Below, one piece after another: positions 8,870-18,695 of a DNA stretch of 52,297 bases. Each line of letters starts with the position of its first letter. Position 1 is the first letter of the stretch. The position numbers and the translations under genes were made by a program. The stretch comes from Gammaproteobacteria bacterium (GTDB lineage: Bacteria; Pseudomonadota; Gammaproteobacteria; Steroidobacterales; Steroidobacteraceae), in the NCBI GenBank assembly GCA_021323735.1, contig JAJPKM010000019.1:1-52297 (forward strand), read 5' to 3'. Below the pieces are notes generated by a model. The model was not told the DNA's origin and did not search any database. It worked only from the letters and a program-made list of their open reading frames with translations.

Positions 8870-10308
8870 GGTGTTGCTGTCGTTGAAGATGAGTTGGCGA
8901 GCTTTTGCGGGCTTTCATAGCCACCGCCGAGCGCGCGCTGTAGCGCGATGTCGGCGGATAAGGCGGCCGCATCCAGCTGCATCAGGGCATCGCGCTGATC
9001 GATCCAGGACGCGATGGCCATCAATTCACTGCGCGAATCGCTGACTTCCTGCCGCACGCGCGCCGCGGCGGCATCCTTCAGGCGCAGCGCCGCCGCCACT
9101 TGCCTGGCGCGCTGCGTGCGCTGTGCTTCCACCTGTGCCAGCATCGTTGCCTGCGCCGCAACGTCGCGCGCCGCGCCGATCACCGTGTCCTGATAGCTCG
9201 CGACGGCGGAATCGATCGCCGCCTGGGCGGCGCCGTAGCGCGCCTTCAAACGTCCGCCATCGAATATCGGCAGGTGAATCGCTCCGGTGATCTGCGGCAC
9301 GCGGCTGCCGTATTCGAGCAGCTTGGCCATGTCGATACTCGAAAAGCCGAGCAGCGCATTGACCGTGATGTCGGGAAAGAATTCGGCGCGGGCTGACGCC
9401 AGGCTCTTTTCCGCCGCCTCGACGCGCCAGCGGCTCGCGGCGATGTCGCCGCGGCGCGCGATCAAATCGATCTTGACGTCATCGGGCAGTGTGCCGCGCA
9501 AGGTAGGCAGAGCCTTCGCCGACAACAGCGGCAGATCGGCGATCGGACGGCCTACCAGCGCTGCCAAAGCAACCACTCGCAGCTTCGCGGACCCCTCCAA
9601 AGCGGCAATCTGTTCACGAACCGCGGCCAGCGCCAGGTCGGAATTGCTCAGCTCATCCGCCGAATCCAAGTCCGCACGCACCCGAGCAGCGGCCACTTTG
9701 CCCTGGGCACCGACGGCGGATTCCTTTTCCCGTGCCAGCGCGAGACGGTTCTGATCGGCTTGCCAGCCGAAGTAGGTATCGGCGATGGAACTGGCCAGCA
9801 TCAGCGCCGCGGCGCTGCGGTCCGCTTGCGCGGCGTGGGCTTGATCGACCGCCGCTTCCACGGCATCGCGTTGCTTGCCCCACCAGTCGAAGGTATAGCT
9901 GGCCTGCAGCCCTAAGTCGAACTGGTCGTACCAGGTGAATCCGAGCAACCGCGGCGGGAACACACCGTTATCGCTCAAGCGCTGACGATCGGCGTCGGTG
10001 CTCGCCTCGAGGTGCGCACCGGATTCGGCTGCTGCCAGCCGCACGGATTGGCGGGCCGTATCATATCGGGCATGGGCCGTTGCCAAGGTCGGCGAATTCG
10101 CCTCGCCCAGCACAATCAATTCGTCCAGGGTGGAATCCTGATACCGCTTCCACCACTCCTGCACCGGCCAGCTGCCGCCGGCCTGAAGCTCGAGGCCTTC
10201 GAGCGGCGCCGACCGGGTCAATTGCACCGGGCTGTGCTTCGCCGGCAATCCGGCGCAGCCCACGGTCAAGGCAACGAGTACCGCCGTCGCGCCCCGAATC
10301 AGTCTCAC
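8866..10308 (-). CDS. NodT-family outer-membrane efflux lipoprotein
   Basis: This 480-aa TolC-like channel of the RND/NodT outer-membrane factor family carries two outer-membrane efflux repeats (about 60-250 and 270-470). A lipoprotein signal is visible: GTG-initiated MRLIRGATAVLVALTVGCAG with the lipobox cysteine near residue 18. The GTG at 10308 overlaps the marR stop (GTGA), which decides the start. Longer reading frames upstream only cover marR in another frame. Conserved bits include WWKRYQDSTLDELI near the N-terminus and DITVNALLGFSSIDMAKLLE further on. It gives the emrAB pump its own outer-membrane exit. Confidence 0.9.
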   Translation of the reverse strand: MRLIRGATAVLVALTVGCAGLPAKHSPVQLTRSAPLEGLELQAGGSWPVQEWWKRYQDSTLDELIVLGEANSPTLATAHARYDTARQSVRLAAAESGAHLEASTDADRQRLSDNGVFPPRLLGFTWYDQFDLGLQASYTFDWWGKQRDAVEAAVDQAHAAQADRSAAALMLASSIADTYFGWQADQNRLALAREKESAVGAQGKVAAARVRADLDSADELSNSDLALAAVREQIAALEGSAKLRVVALAALVGRPIADLPLLSAKALPTLRGTLPDDVKIDLIARRGDIAASRWRVEAAEKSLASARAEFFPDITVNALLGFSSIDMAKLLEYGSRVPQITGAIHLPIFDGGRLKARYGAAQAAIDSAVASYQDTVIGAARDVAAQATMLAQVEAQRTQRARQVAAALRLKDAAAARVRQEVSDSRSELMAIASWIDQRDALMQLDAAALSADIALQRALGGGYESPQKLANSSSTTATP

Positions 10309-10847
10309 AGTGCCGGCTCCGCCACCGGCGGCGCGATGACCTGGTCCAATTCCACACCCAAGCGCTTCAGCTGAGCGCTCAGGTGGCGCTGCTCTGCCTC
10401 GGGAAAATCCCGCAACATGGTCCGCAGGGGCACGAACAACTTCGGAAGCAACTGGCGCACGAAAACCTCGCCCTCCTCGGTGATGCGCAAGACCATCCGG
10501 CGCCGGTCGTGGAGGCTCGAGACGCGGGTAATCAACCCGCGGTTCACCAAGGCATCGCTGATGCGCGACATGTTGGCCGGACTCTGCGAGGCGCGGACGC
10601 ACAGGTCGCCCGGATGGGCGGCACCGTCAGGCTGAGAAAACAGGGTGGTGAGCACGCGAAATTCCGCTTCGGCAAGGCCAAAGGGCCGGATTTGCTGCTC
10701 GAACATGGCTGCCATCTCACGGCCGACATGCATCAACAGTCGGCACAGCAAAATGCCCGATACGGGTAAATCGGGCACGCGCGCCCTCAGATTGTCCAGA
10801 TTGGCCTCGACGAGGCCGAATTGCGATGCGGCGTTATTCATTTGCAT
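10305..10847 (-). CDS. MarR-family transcriptional regulator
   Basis: This 180-aa winged-helix regulator contains LAEAEFRVLTTLFSQPDG, the recognition helix region QSPANMSRISDALVNRGLIT and the wing RVSSLHDRRRMVLRIT, where the DRR-like turn is a hallmark of MarR proteins. It probably binds as a dimer to a palindrome near its own promoter and releases it when an aromatic or lipophilic compound binds. It is the first gene of the nodT-emrA-emrB operon and diverges from an RND pump operon, with a shared 148-bp control region holding an inverted repeat. An in-frame second ATG two codons later is an alternative start. Confidence 0.92.
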   Translation of the reverse strand: MQMNNAASQFGLVEANLDNLRARVPDLPVSGILLCRLLMHVGREMAAMFEQQIRPFGLAEAEFRVLTTLFSQPDGAAHPGDLCVRASQSPANMSRISDALVNRGLITRVSSLHDRRRMVLRITEEGEVFVRQLLPKLFVPLRTMLRDFPEAEQRHLSAQLKRLGVELDQVIAPPVAEPAL

Positions 10848-10853
10848 ACTAAC

Positions 10854-10885
10854 TATTCACTAATATATATTTTACCAAGTGAATA
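10854..10885. promoter_or_regulatory. Inverted repeat, probable MarR operator between two efflux operons
   Basis: TATTCACT (10854-10861) and AGTGAATA (10878-10885) are perfect 8-bp arms around a 16-bp AT-rich centre. The stretch is much richer in A/T than the rest of the window and lies between marR (start 10847) and acrA (start 10996). The position next to both likely promoters fits an operator for the MarR protein. Binding is an inference. Confidence 0.6.
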
Positions 10886-10995
10886 TCTATCGCGCAAATA
10901 TCCGCGGGTTGGATCGCGCGGCGCAGCGCGGGCGTCTAGTATTTGCCAACCCCGTCATTATGCTCAGGCCGACCGTTCGGCCGAAAACGGACTCC

Positions 10996-12159
10996 ATGCG
11001 AAAACTCATCCTTGCCAGCTTTGCCTTGACCGCGGCGTGCTCCCATCAGAGTGCTCCGCCGCCGCCACCGCCACCTGAGGTCGCGGTCCTCACCTTGAAA
11101 ACGGAGCCGGTGGTCATCGTCACCGAACTTCCCGGCCGCACGGCGGCATTTCGTGTCGCGGAAGTACGTCCGCAGGTCAACGGTGTGATCTTGAAACGGC
11201 TGTTCACGGAAGGTAGCCAGGTCAAGGCCGGCCAACAGCTGTACCAGATCGATCCGGCGCCGTTTCAGGCCGGCTATGACAGTGCCCAGGCCGCGCTCGC
11301 GCGCGCCGAGGCTGCCGCCACGTCGAGCCGTCTGCTGGCCCAACGCTACAAGCCTTTGAGTGAAGCGCGCGCCGTCAGCCGGCAGGACTACGACAATGCC
11401 GTTGCGGCACAAGATCAGGCTGCCGCGGATGTGGCCTCCGCAAAAGCTGCGCTTGCGACCGCGCGCATCAACTTGGCGTACACCAAAGTATTTGCGCCGA
11501 TCTCAGGCCGAACCGGGCGTTCATCGGTCACGGAGGGCGCCTTGGTCGGCGCGAACCAGACCACGGCCTTGGTGATCATCCAGCAGCTCGATCCGATCTA
11601 CGTCGATGCGACGCAGGCCAGCACGGTGCTGTTGCATTTGCAGCATGCGTTCTCGGCAGGACAATTGAAAAAGGCCGGCGAGGGCCAGGCCGAGGCCAAA
11701 CTGATTCTGGAAGACAACTCCGCTTACCCGACGGCCGGCAAGCTGCAATTTACCGAAGTGACGGTGGATTCAGGGACAGGGTCGGTGACGTTGCGCTCTG
11801 TCTTTCCCAATCCACAACACACCCTATTGCCCGGAATGTTCGTGCGCGAACGTTTGGAGGAGGGCCTGAACGAGAAGGGCCTGCTCATCCCGCAGCGCGC
11901 GGTCGGCCACAATGAACGCGGCGAGGCGACGGTCATCGCCGTGGACGGCGACAACAAAGCCGCGGTCCGCGTCGTCAAGACCGATCGTGCCATCGGAGAT
12001 CAATGGCTGGTGAGCGACGGAGTGGCACCGGGCGACAAGGTCATCGTCGTCGGTATCCAAGCGGTACGCCAGGGCGGCCTGGTCAAGGCCCACGAAGCGG
12101 CTCCCGATGAACTCAAAGTCGCGGCTCCCGCGCCAGCCCCGTCGCAAACACAGAAGTAG
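10996..12159 (+). CDS. acrA: RND efflux periplasmic adaptor (AcrA/MexA type)
   Basis: This 387-aa lipoprotein adaptor starts [20 protein letters not shown], with a lipobox cysteine at about residue 15 followed by a run of prolines. It then shows the typical AcrA order: [20 protein letters not shown] (lipoyl half), a coiled-coil hairpin (about 95-165), [20 protein letters not shown] (second lipoyl half) and a beta-barrel/proximal domain ending with [17 protein letters not shown]. The ATG at 10996 was chosen because it gives a clean lipoprotein signal. The upstream extension of the frame has none. It is followed by acrB after 5 bp. Confidence 0.93.
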   Translation: MRKLILASFALTAACSHQSAPPPPPPPEVAVLTLKTEPVVIVTELPGRTAAFRVAEVRPQVNGVILKRLFTEGSQVKAGQQLYQIDPAPFQAGYDSAQAALARAEAAATSSRLLAQRYKPLSEARAVSRQDYDNAVAAQDQAAADVASAKAALATARINLAYTKVFAPISGRTGRSSVTEGALVGANQTTALVIIQQLDPIYVDATQASTVLLHLQHAFSAGQLKKAGEGQAEAKLILEDNSAYPTAGKLQFTEVTVDSGTGSVTLRSVFPNPQHTLLPGMFVRERLEEGLNEKGLLIPQRAVGHNERGEATVIAVDGDNKAAVRVVKTDRAIGDQWLVSDGVAPGDKVIVVGIQAVRQGGLVKAHEAAPDELKVAAPAPAPSQTQK

Positions 12160-12164
12160 CGCCC

Positions 12165-15100
12165 GTGTCCGATTTTTTCATCGAACGGCCGATATTTGCC
12201 TGGGTTCTGGCCATCGTCATCATGTTGGGCGGGAGTCTCGCGATCAAGACGCTGCCTATCTCGCAGTACCCGAGCATCGCGCCGCCCGCCATTGCCATCA
12301 CCGTGATCTATCCCGGCGCCTCGGCCGCCACGGTACAAAGCACCGTCGTGCAAGTGATCGAGCAACAGTTATCGGGCATCGACCACCTGCTGTATTTCTC
12401 GTCGGAGAGCGACAAAGACGGCAGCATGACAATTACGCTCAGCTTCGAGCAGGGCACCAATCCGGACATCGCACAAGTCCAGGTGCAGAACAAGCTGCAG
12501 CTTGCCACGCCCTTGTTGCCCCCGGAGGTGCAGCTGCAAGGCATCCGCGTCGCGAAGTCGACGCGCAATTTCCTGCTGGTGATCGGATTTTTCTCCGAGG
12601 ACGGCGCCATGTCCGGCGGCGACATAGGCGATTTCATCGCATCGAACGTGCAAGACTCTCTCAGCCGCACCGCCGGGGTCGGCGACTATCAAGTATTCGG
12701 CGCTCAATACTCCATGCGCATTTGGCTGGATCCGGCCAAACTCAACAATTTCAATCTGACGCCGGTCGACGTCAGTAGCGCGATCCAAGCGCAAAACGTA
12801 CAGATTGCATCGGGCGAACTCGGCGGCCTGCCGCAGGTCAAGGGGCAGCAACTCAACGCCACCATCATCGGCCCGACGCGCCTGAACACGCCGGCGCAAT
12901 TTGGCGCCATCCTGCTCAAGGTCAATCCCGACGCCTCGCAGGTGCGCCTGCGCGATGTGGCCAGAATCGAGCTGGGCAGCGAGAACTATCAGTTCAGCAA
13001 CACCCAATGGAACGGACATCCTGCCGCCGGCATCGCCGTGCGACTCGCCACCGGCGCCAATGCGCTGGATGCCGCCGCGGCGATCCGCGCCACCATGGAC
13101 AAACTCAAGCCGACCTTTCCGCCCGGCTTGCGGGTCATCTATCCCAACGACAGCACGCCCTTCATCCGGATTTCGATCGAGGATGTGGTCAAGACCTTGT
13201 TCGAGGCGATCGGCTTGGTGTTCCTGGTGATGCTGCTGTTCTTGCAAAACCTGCGCGCCACGTTCATCCCCACCATCGCGGTACCGGTGGTGCTGCTGGG
13301 CACTTTCGGCGTGCTCCGGGCGTTCGGCTACTCGATCAATGTACTGACCATGTTTGCCATGGTGCTGGCGATCGGACTTCTGGTCGATGACGCCATCGTC
13401 GTCGTGGAAAATGTCGAACGCGTGATGGAGGAGGAAAACCTCTCGCCGAAGGAAGCCACGCGCAAATCCATGCACCAGATCACGGGTGCATTGGTCGGCA
13501 TTGCCATGGTCCTGTCGGCTGTGTTCTTGCCCATGGCATTTTTCGGCGGCTCCACCGGGGTCATCTACCGGCAGTTCTCCGTCACCATGGTGTCGGCCAT
13601 GACACTGTCGGTGCTGGTGGCGCTGATTTTCACACCCGCTCTTTGCGCCACGCTTTTGCAGCCCAAACGCCAAGCGCGCACGCGCAAGGGCCTGTTCGGT
13701 TGGTTCAACCGCAATTTCGACCGCGCCAATCAAGGCTATGAGGGCGCGGTGGTGCATGTGGTGCATCGGACCGCGCGCTATCTGGCGATTTTCCTAGGCA
13801 TCGTCGCCTTGATGGCGGTTTTGTTCATCCGTATTCCCAAATCGTTCCTGCCGGATGAGGACCAGGGGATCATCTTCGCCCAGGTAACTTCCCCGCCCGG
13901 CGCCACGCTGGAACGCACCCAAAGATCGCTCGAGCAAGTCCGTGATTATTTCTTGACGAAGGAAAAGGACGCCGTCATGGGCGTGTTCACGGTGCCGGGC
14001 TTCAGCTTCGCGGCTCGCGGCCAGGCATCCGGCTTGGTCTTCATCCGCATGAAGGACTGGCGCGACCGCCCGGGCAAGAAAAATCGCGTGCAGGCGGTGG
14101 CCGCACGCGCGAACGCGGAACTGCGCAAAATATCGGATGCGCAGGCTTTCGCCTTCGCACCACCCGCCGCGCTCGAACTCGGCAATGCGACGGGCTTCGA
14201 CCTGGAACTCGTCGACCGTACCAATCAAGGCCACGACAAGCTCATGGCCGCCCGCAACCAGCTCCTGGATCTGGCGCGCAAGGACCCGCAGCTCACCCAG
14301 GTCCGGGCCAACGGCTTGGACGACGAACCGCAGTATCTGGTGAGCATCGATTGGGAGAAGGCCAGCGCGCTCGGATTGACGGTTGCGGATATCGACGCCA
14401 CGCTGTCCGCGGCGTGGGGATCGCTGTACGTGAATGACTTCGTCGATCGCGGCCGGGTGAAGCGCGTGTTCATCCAGGGCGATGCACCCTCGCGCATGCT
14501 GCCGCAGGACTTGACGAACTGGTATGTGCGCAATTCGAGGCAGCAGATGGTGCCCTTGTCGTCTTTCTCCGATGCCAACTGGGGTTTCGGTTCACCGAAG
14601 CTCGAGCGCTTCAACGGTGTGCCGTCGGTGGAAATTCTCGGCGCACCGATCGCCGGTGTCAGCACCGGCACGGCACTCGACGCCATGCAGCGGCATGCGC
14701 AGGAATTGCCTCCGGGATTCGACATCGAGTGGACCGGATTGTCGTTCGAGGAACGCCTGTCCGGTTCGCAGGCCCCTTCGCTCTATGCCATTTCGCTCAT
14801 CGTCGTGTTTCTCTGCCTGGCGGCGCTTTACGAAAGCTGGTCGATTCCGGTGGCGGTGATGCTGGTGGTGCCGCTGGGTGTGTTTGGCGCCATCCTCGCC
14901 ACGCTGCTGCGCGGGCTGGAGAACGATGTGTTCTTTCAAGTCGGATTGCTGACCACGGTCGGCCTGTCCGCGAAGAATGCGATTCTGATCGTCGAATTCG
15001 CCAAGGAGAATCACGACCGGGGAATGGAATTGGTGGAAGCCACGGTGCATGCGGCACGGCAGAGGCTGCGGCCCATACTCATGACTTCCCTAGCCTTCAT

Positions 15101-15317
15101 GCTCGGCGTGATGCCGCTGGCCATTTCCAGCGGCGCAGGTTCCGGCGGCCAAAACGCCATCGGCACGGGAGTCATCGGGGGCATGCTGTCGGCCACGGTG
15201 TTGGCGATCTTCTTCGTCCCGGTGTTTTTCGTCGCCACTTTGCAATGGCTGAAAGGCGAGTCGCCGCATCACAGCGCCGAACCCGAGCAGAGTGAGCTCA
15301 CGGGAGGCCGGCCATGA
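12165..15317 (+). CDS. acrB: RND multidrug efflux transporter (AcrB/MexB, HAE1)
   Basis: This 1050-aa inner-membrane pump has the full HAE1 layout of 12 membrane helices and two large periplasmic loops. It begins at a GTG with [20 protein letters not shown]. The proton relay pair is in [20 protein letters not shown] (two adjacent Asp, near residue 407), and the TM10 region carries [17 protein letters not shown] with the conserved Lys. Length and motifs match AcrB (1049 aa). It exports lipophilic drugs, dyes or detergents using the proton gradient. It lies between acrA (5 bp gap) and the oprM-type gene (ATGA overlap). Confidence 0.95.
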   Translation: MSDFFIERPIFAWVLAIVIMLGGSLAIKTLPISQYPSIAPPAIAITVIYPGASAATVQSTVVQVIEQQLSGIDHLLYFSSESDKDGSMTITLSFEQGTNPDIAQVQVQNKLQLATPLLPPEVQLQGIRVAKSTRNFLLVIGFFSEDGAMSGGDIGDFIASNVQDSLSRTAGVGDYQVFGAQYSMRIWLDPAKLNNFNLTPVDVSSAIQAQNVQIASGELGGLPQVKGQQLNATIIGPTRLNTPAQFGAILLKVNPDASQVRLRDVARIELGSENYQFSNTQWNGHPAAGIAVRLATGANALDAAAAIRATMDKLKPTFPPGLRVIYPNDSTPFIRISIEDVVKTLFEAIGLVFLVMLLFLQNLRATFIPTIAVPVVLLGTFGVLRAFGYSINVLTMFAMVLAIGLLVDDAIVVVENVERVMEEENLSPKEATRKSMHQITGALVGIAMVLSAVFLPMAFFGGSTGVIYRQFSVTMVSAMTLSVLVALIFTPALCATLLQPKRQARTRKGLFGWFNRNFDRANQGYEGAVVHVVHRTARYLAIFLGIVALMAVLFIRIPKSFLPDEDQGIIFAQVTSPPGATLERTQRSLEQVRDYFLTKEKDAVMGVFTVPGFSFAARGQASGLVFIRMKDWRDRPGKKNRVQAVAARANAELRKISDAQAFAFAPPAALELGNATGFDLELVDRTNQGHDKLMAARNQLLDLARKDPQLTQVRANGLDDEPQYLVSIDWEKASALGLTVADIDATLSAAWGSLYVNDFVDRGRVKRVFIQGDAPSRMLPQDLTNWYVRNSRQQMVPLSSFSDANWGFGSPKLERFNGVPSVEILGAPIAGVSTGTALDAMQRHAQELPPGFDIEWTGLSFEERLSGSQAPSLYAISLIVVFLCLAALYESWSIPVAVMLVVPLGVFGAILATLLRGLENDVFFQVGLLTTVGLSAKNAILIVEFAKENHDRGMELVEATVHAARQRLRPILMTSLAFMLGVMPLAISSGAGSGGQNAIGTGVIGGMLSATVLAIFFVPVFFVATLQWLKGESPHHSAEPEQSELTGGRP

Positions 15318-16807
15318 AGCAGCCCACCTGGTTCGCGGCCTGCCTGATCCTGTGCCTCGCAGGCTGTACGCTCGAACCTCGCTACCAACGCCCGCAACCC
15401 GCCGTCGCGCCGCAGTGGCCGGCTGCGCCCGCAGCGAACTCAGCCGGCTCGGAAACGACGGGCGCCGCTTCGCCGCGCCCTGCCGCGCAGATCGGCTGGC
15501 GCGATTTCTTCACCGATCCGACACTGCAATCCCTGATCGAGCAGGCGCTCCAGCACAACCCGGACGCTCAGGTGGCCGCACTCAACATTGCCGCCGCGCG
15601 CGCACAGTATCGAATCCAGCGCGCGGATCTCTTTCCGAAGATATCCGCCAGCGCGTTCGAAGAAATCGAGAAGTTTCCGGCCGCGGTTGCGCCCATCGCC
15701 TCGGGCGGCACGGGCACCGGCGGCAGCGTCGGAGGGATTGGCGCCACATCTAGTTCAGCCGAGTTTCGCTTCTTCGATGCCGGTGTGGGCTTCACCTCCT
15801 ATGAGCTGGACCTGTTCGGCCGTATCCGCAGCCTGAATCACTCTCGGCTGCAGCAGTATTTGGGCACCGTTGAAACGCGGCGCAGCTCCCAAATCAGCCT
15901 CATCGCGGAGGTGGCCAGCGCTTATCTCACCTGGCTGGCCGACCGCAAGCTGCTGCGCATGACCGTAGATACGCTGAACAGTCAACAGCAATCACTCCAG
16001 CTCATTCGAATGAGTTTCGAGGGCGGTGTGGGGTCGGCGCTCGATTTGCACCAGGCGGAGACGACGGTGGCAACCGCACAGGCAAACCTCGCCCAGTATC
16101 AGCGCGAGGTGGCACAGGACTTGAATGCCTTGGTGCTATTGCTCGGTGCTCCGATGCAAAGCAATGTGGACGCGGATCTCGACCTCGATGGCGAAACCCT
16201 GCTGACGGATCTGCCCGCCGGCGTACCCTCTGAGGTACTGGCGCAGCGGCCCGACATCCTCGCGGCCGAGCACAATTTGATCGCCGCGAACGCCAATATC
16301 GGCGCCGCGCGAGCCGCATTCTTCCCGAGCATTTTATTGACCGGCACCTATGGAAGTGCCAGCACCCAGCTGTCGGGCCTGTTCACACCGGGCTCCACTG
16401 CCTGGACCTTCTCACCCACGATCAGCCTGCCGATCTTCTCAGGCGGTGCAAATGTCGCCTCCCTCGACCTGGCCAAAGTGCAGAAGAACATCTGGGTGGT
16501 GCAGTACCAGCAAGCCATCCAAAACGGATTCCGCGAAGTGGCGGATGCGCTGGCCGGTCGCGCGACGCTCGACTCGCAGGTGGCTGCGGATACGGCGCTG
16601 GTGGAGGCGAGCAGCGAGACCTTTCGCCTCTCCAGCATGCGCTTTGAGGGCGGCGTCGATAACTATCTGGGGGTGCTGGACGCCCAGCGCACGCTTTATG
16701 CCGCCCAACAATCCTTGGTGAGCGTCAAGCTCGCGCGACTGCAAAACCTAGTCACCTTGTACAAGGTATTGGGCGGCGGCTGGTACGAGCGCAGTAATCT
16801 CAACTAA
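15314..16807 (+). CDS. oprM: OprM-type outer-membrane efflux channel lipoprotein
   Basis: This 497-aa TolC-family protein starts [20 protein letters not shown], with lipobox LAGC (Cys near 18). Next comes [16 protein letters not shown], the usual N-terminal stretch of OprM/NodT channels. Two efflux repeats cover about 60-270 and 285-485. The motif [20 protein letters not shown] and its later counterpart [20 protein letters not shown] mark the two tunnel-helix halves. It overlaps the acrB stop by ATGA, completing a tripartite RND pump. A glycine-rich stretch [18 protein letters not shown] near residues 135-155 sits in an external loop. Confidence 0.93.
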   Translation: MKQPTWFAACLILCLAGCTLEPRYQRPQPAVAPQWPAAPAANSAGSETTGAASPRPAAQIGWRDFFTDPTLQSLIEQALQHNPDAQVAALNIAAARAQYRIQRADLFPKISASAFEEIEKFPAAVAPIASGGTGTGGSVGGIGATSSSAEFRFFDAGVGFTSYELDLFGRIRSLNHSRLQQYLGTVETRRSSQISLIAEVASAYLTWLADRKLLRMTVDTLNSQQQSLQLIRMSFEGGVGSALDLHQAETTVATAQANLAQYQREVAQDLNALVLLLGAPMQSNVDADLDLDGETLLTDLPAGVPSEVLAQRPDILAAEHNLIAANANIGAARAAFFPSILLTGTYGSASTQLSGLFTPGSTAWTFSPTISLPIFSGGANVASLDLAKVQKNIWVVQYQQAIQNGFREVADALAGRATLDSQVAADTALVEASSETFRLSSMRFEGGVDNYLGVLDAQRTLYAAQQSLVSVKLARLQNLVTLYKVLGGGWYERSNLN

Positions 16808-16963
16808 TATCAAATAGATACGCTCTATATCGTTCGCGATTTCTCAGACGACGTTCCCGATGGCCGCGCGAGCACCGTGGGCCACTCATCCGAACGCAGT
16901 TCAAAAATTTTACAAAATCCCCGCTATATTTCCACGATTCTCTTGTATATTCCTGCCGCAGAG

Positions 16964-16979
16964 TCTTGATTTATCAAGA
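16964..16979. repeat. Short palindrome upstream of the Cys-rich unknown gene
   Basis: TCTTGAT-TT-ATCAAGA forms 7-bp perfect arms with a 2-bp centre, 65 bp upstream of the next gene. It resembles a TTGAT..ATCAA Fnr-type site, but the centre is 2 bp instead of 4, so it is listed only as a palindrome of unknown role. The rest of 16808-17043 holds no gene I can support. Confidence 0.4.
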
Positions 16980-17043
16980 TTCCCCGGGAGGTAGCAGCCT
17001 CGAAACCACTTTAGGTTTGCGTCATTGTTCACCGTGGGGCTTT

Positions 17044-17433
17044 ATGATCAGTGCTTGGGAATGTTTCCACTTTGCCACTCTCGAATTGGTGCGCTCGACA
17101 CCGATCAAGCAACGCCTGATCTGCGCCTATCGCAGACATCTCGCGTCCTTGACCGAAAGCGACATTCCCAGCGAGGTGCGTGAGTGCTATGGGCAGGTGA
17201 TGCGTAGCCTGTGCGGCGTCACTCCGTTGCGCGGCGAGGACGCCGTGGTCGCATCGGTGCGCAAGATGTCGAATCAGGAAGCCGACGACTGTGCGGCGCA
17301 TATCGTGGAAATCTTCGGCATGATGTGCAAGACGCATCACAGCGTCTCGCGCACCACCAGCGTGGTTCAACTGCATTCCGTAGAATGCTCGTCAGAAGAA
17401 TTCGCCGTGCCGGCCTTGGCCGCCAGCAACTAA
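17044..17433 (+). CDS. Cys-rich 129-aa protein of unknown function
   Basis: I do not recognise the family. The protein begins MISAWECFHFATLELVRSTP and has seven Cys and several His spread over its length (ECFHF, ICAYR, RECYG, SLCGV, DDCAAH, MMCKTHH, VECSS). It looks helical and soluble, without signal peptide or membrane span. The ATG at 17044 was chosen over a longer frame because the extension covers the promoter-like AT-rich region with the palindrome. It ends tail to tail with the TIR-like gene, with which it shares 4 bp. The Cys and His content could mean metal or redox chemistry, but no clear CxxC site is present. Confidence 0.6.
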   Translation: MISAWECFHFATLELVRSTPIKQRLICAYRRHLASLTESDIPSEVRECYGQVMRSLCGVTPLRGEDAVVASVRKMSNQEADDCAAHIVEIFGMMCKTHHSVSRTTSVVQLHSVECSSEEFAVPALAASN

Positions 17434-17879
17434 TCCAGCTTGAATTCGATGGTGTCCCAGCGCGTCGTTTCCTGATGGCGCGCCTGGCGGCGCAGCGCAT
17501 CGATCAAGCTGCGCTCATTCCACGCGCTCACTTCATCCGCGAGATCTTTGATGGGCTTGGGCAAGGGAGCGGTGGAGCCGAAATTCTCCATGGCGACTAT
17601 CGGCCGATCGGCGGCCTTGGCGAAATTCATCTGAAACAGCACCAGCTCCGGCGCGAGTTTGTACACCGCCGGTAGCACCACCACCACTTCACAGGGCGCA
17701 ATCTGGCGGCGCAGCTCTTCGCGCTGCAGTTCCCCATCCGCCGGTGCTCTACCCTGGGGCTGGCTGGTATTGAAATAGTAAAACTTGCCCGATGCCTCGA
17801 GGTACTCGAAGACCCGCGTGTAGTCATCGTTTTCCGCCCACGCATGGCTGACGAATAGACGGATGGGATCGGCCGACAT
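17430..17879 (-). CDS. TIR-like (ThsB/MTH538-fold) domain protein
   Basis: This single-domain protein of 149 aa starts with the strand MSADPIRLFVSHAWAENDDY, the FVSHA.. box of TIR-like proteins of the MTH538/ThsB type. It continues with EELRRQIAPCEVVVVLPAVY and PIVAMENFG, and ends RWDTIEFKLD. In TIR NADases of this type a Glu sits in a WVxWE-like helix. The matching stretch here is LVLFQMNFA, with Gln83 in that place, so loss of NADase activity is suspected (my alignment by eye). No partner such as thsA is near. It diverges from an EEP-family gene with 60 bp between the starts. It might be a house-keeping or signalling TIR rather than a defence gene. Confidence 0.75.
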   Translation of the reverse strand: MSADPIRLFVSHAWAENDDYTRVFEYLEASGKFYYFNTSQPQGRAPADGELQREELRRQIAPCEVVVVLPAVYKLAPELVLFQMNFAKAADRPIVAMENFGSTAPLPKPIKDLADEVSAWNERSLIDALRRQARHQETTRWDTIEFKLD

Positions 17880-17885
17880 GCGGTT

Positions 17886-17934
17886 AGTGTAGCGCGCCGA
17901 ACTGCAAGCGCGAAGCACCGCCCGCCGATACAAT
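17886..17934. promoter_or_regulatory. Back-to-back -10 elements between the TIR-like and EEP genes
   Basis: On the minus strand TACACT (17886-17891) ends 7 nt before the TIR-like ATG. On the plus strand TACAAT (17929-17934) ends 5 nt before the EEP ATG. At the usual distance, both transcripts would begin at or next to the start codon, so both may be leaderless. The -35 elements are weak. This is an inference from spacing. Confidence 0.35.
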
Positions 17935-17939
17935 GCCTG

Positions 17940-18695
17940 ATGCGACTGCTGATTTACAATATACGGTATGCCACCGGAACGGGGCCCGCTTTCCATCTCC
18001 CGGTCCCGGGGGCCGGTTACCTTCGTTCCAGCCGGCAGGTTCTGTCACGCATCACCGACTTCATCAAGGAACAGGATCCTGACGTGGTAGGCCTGATTGA
18101 GGTGGATACCGGCTCGATCCGCACCGGCATGATCAATCAGGCCGACTTCATCGCACGGTCACTGGGGCATTATTCGACCTACGAGTGCAAGTACGGAGTC
18201 TCCTCGGTCAATCAACTGGTTCCCATCGTCCGTAAACAGGCCAACGCCTTTCTCGCCGCGCCGCGAGTCAGGGGAGAGCGATTCCACTATTTCGACACCG
18301 GGATCAAACGGCTGATCATCGAATTGGAGCTCGACGACGTCGCCATCTTCTTGGTGCACCTGTCGCTCAAATTCAGGCACCGGCAATACCAGCTTCGCTC
18401 GCTTTACGATCTGGTGCGCAAGACCGCGAAACCGGTAATCGTCGCCGGGGACTTCAATACCTACTGGGGCGATCACGAGATCTATCTGTTCCGGCAGGCC
18501 GCGGGCTTGACCAGCGCCAACACGCAGGGTCTTCTGTCCTATCCGAGCCGCAGTCCGCGTAAGGAGCTCGATTTCATCTTGCACAGTGCGCAGATCGAAG
18601 TGAATCGGTTCTCGGTACCGGACGTACAGTTTTCCGATCATCTTCCTCTGGTCTGCGATTTCACCATTCTCAAGTCCGCTCGGCAGGCGGCATGA
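17940..18695 (+). CDS. Endonuclease/exonuclease/phosphatase-family protein
   Basis: This 251-aa protein of the EEP (DNase I-like) fold is a metal-dependent phosphodiesterase or phosphatase. Visible catalytic motifs are Asn7 (LLIYNIRY), Glu54 (VVGLIEVDTGS), the GDFN motif with Asp171 and Asn173 (VIVAGDFNTYWGD), and SDHLP with Asp233 and His234. No signal peptide is seen, so it should act in the cytoplasm. The substrate could be nucleic acid, a phospholipid head group or an inositol-type phosphate; the sequence does not tell. Its stop overlaps the start of the FadB-like gene (ATGA), so the two are co-translated. Confidence 0.85.
   Translation: MRLLIYNIRYATGTGPAFHLPVPGAGYLRSSRQVLSRITDFIKEQDPDVVGLIEVDTGSIRTGMINQADFIARSLGHYSTYECKYGVSSVNQLVPIVRKQANAFLAAPRVRGERFHYFDTGIKRLIIELELDDVAIFLVHLSLKFRHRQYQLRSLYDLVRKTAKPVIVAGDFNTYWGDHEIYLFRQAAGLTSANTQGLLSYPSRSPRKELDFILHSAQIEVNRFSVPDVQFSDHLPLVCDFTILKSARQAA

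Noticed and set aside
12369-13766. A 465-codon minus-strand frame opposite acrB
   Set aside because: It is antisense to an intact acrB and is a His-, Gln- and Arg-rich shadow.
16964-16979. Fnr/Anr-type site
   Set aside because: The half-sites TTGAT and ATCAA are present but are separated by 2 bp instead of 4.
17430-18695. A Thoeris-type defence system
   Set aside because: Only a TIR-like protein is present, with an apparent loss of the catalytic Glu and without a ThsA-type effector or other defence genes nearby.
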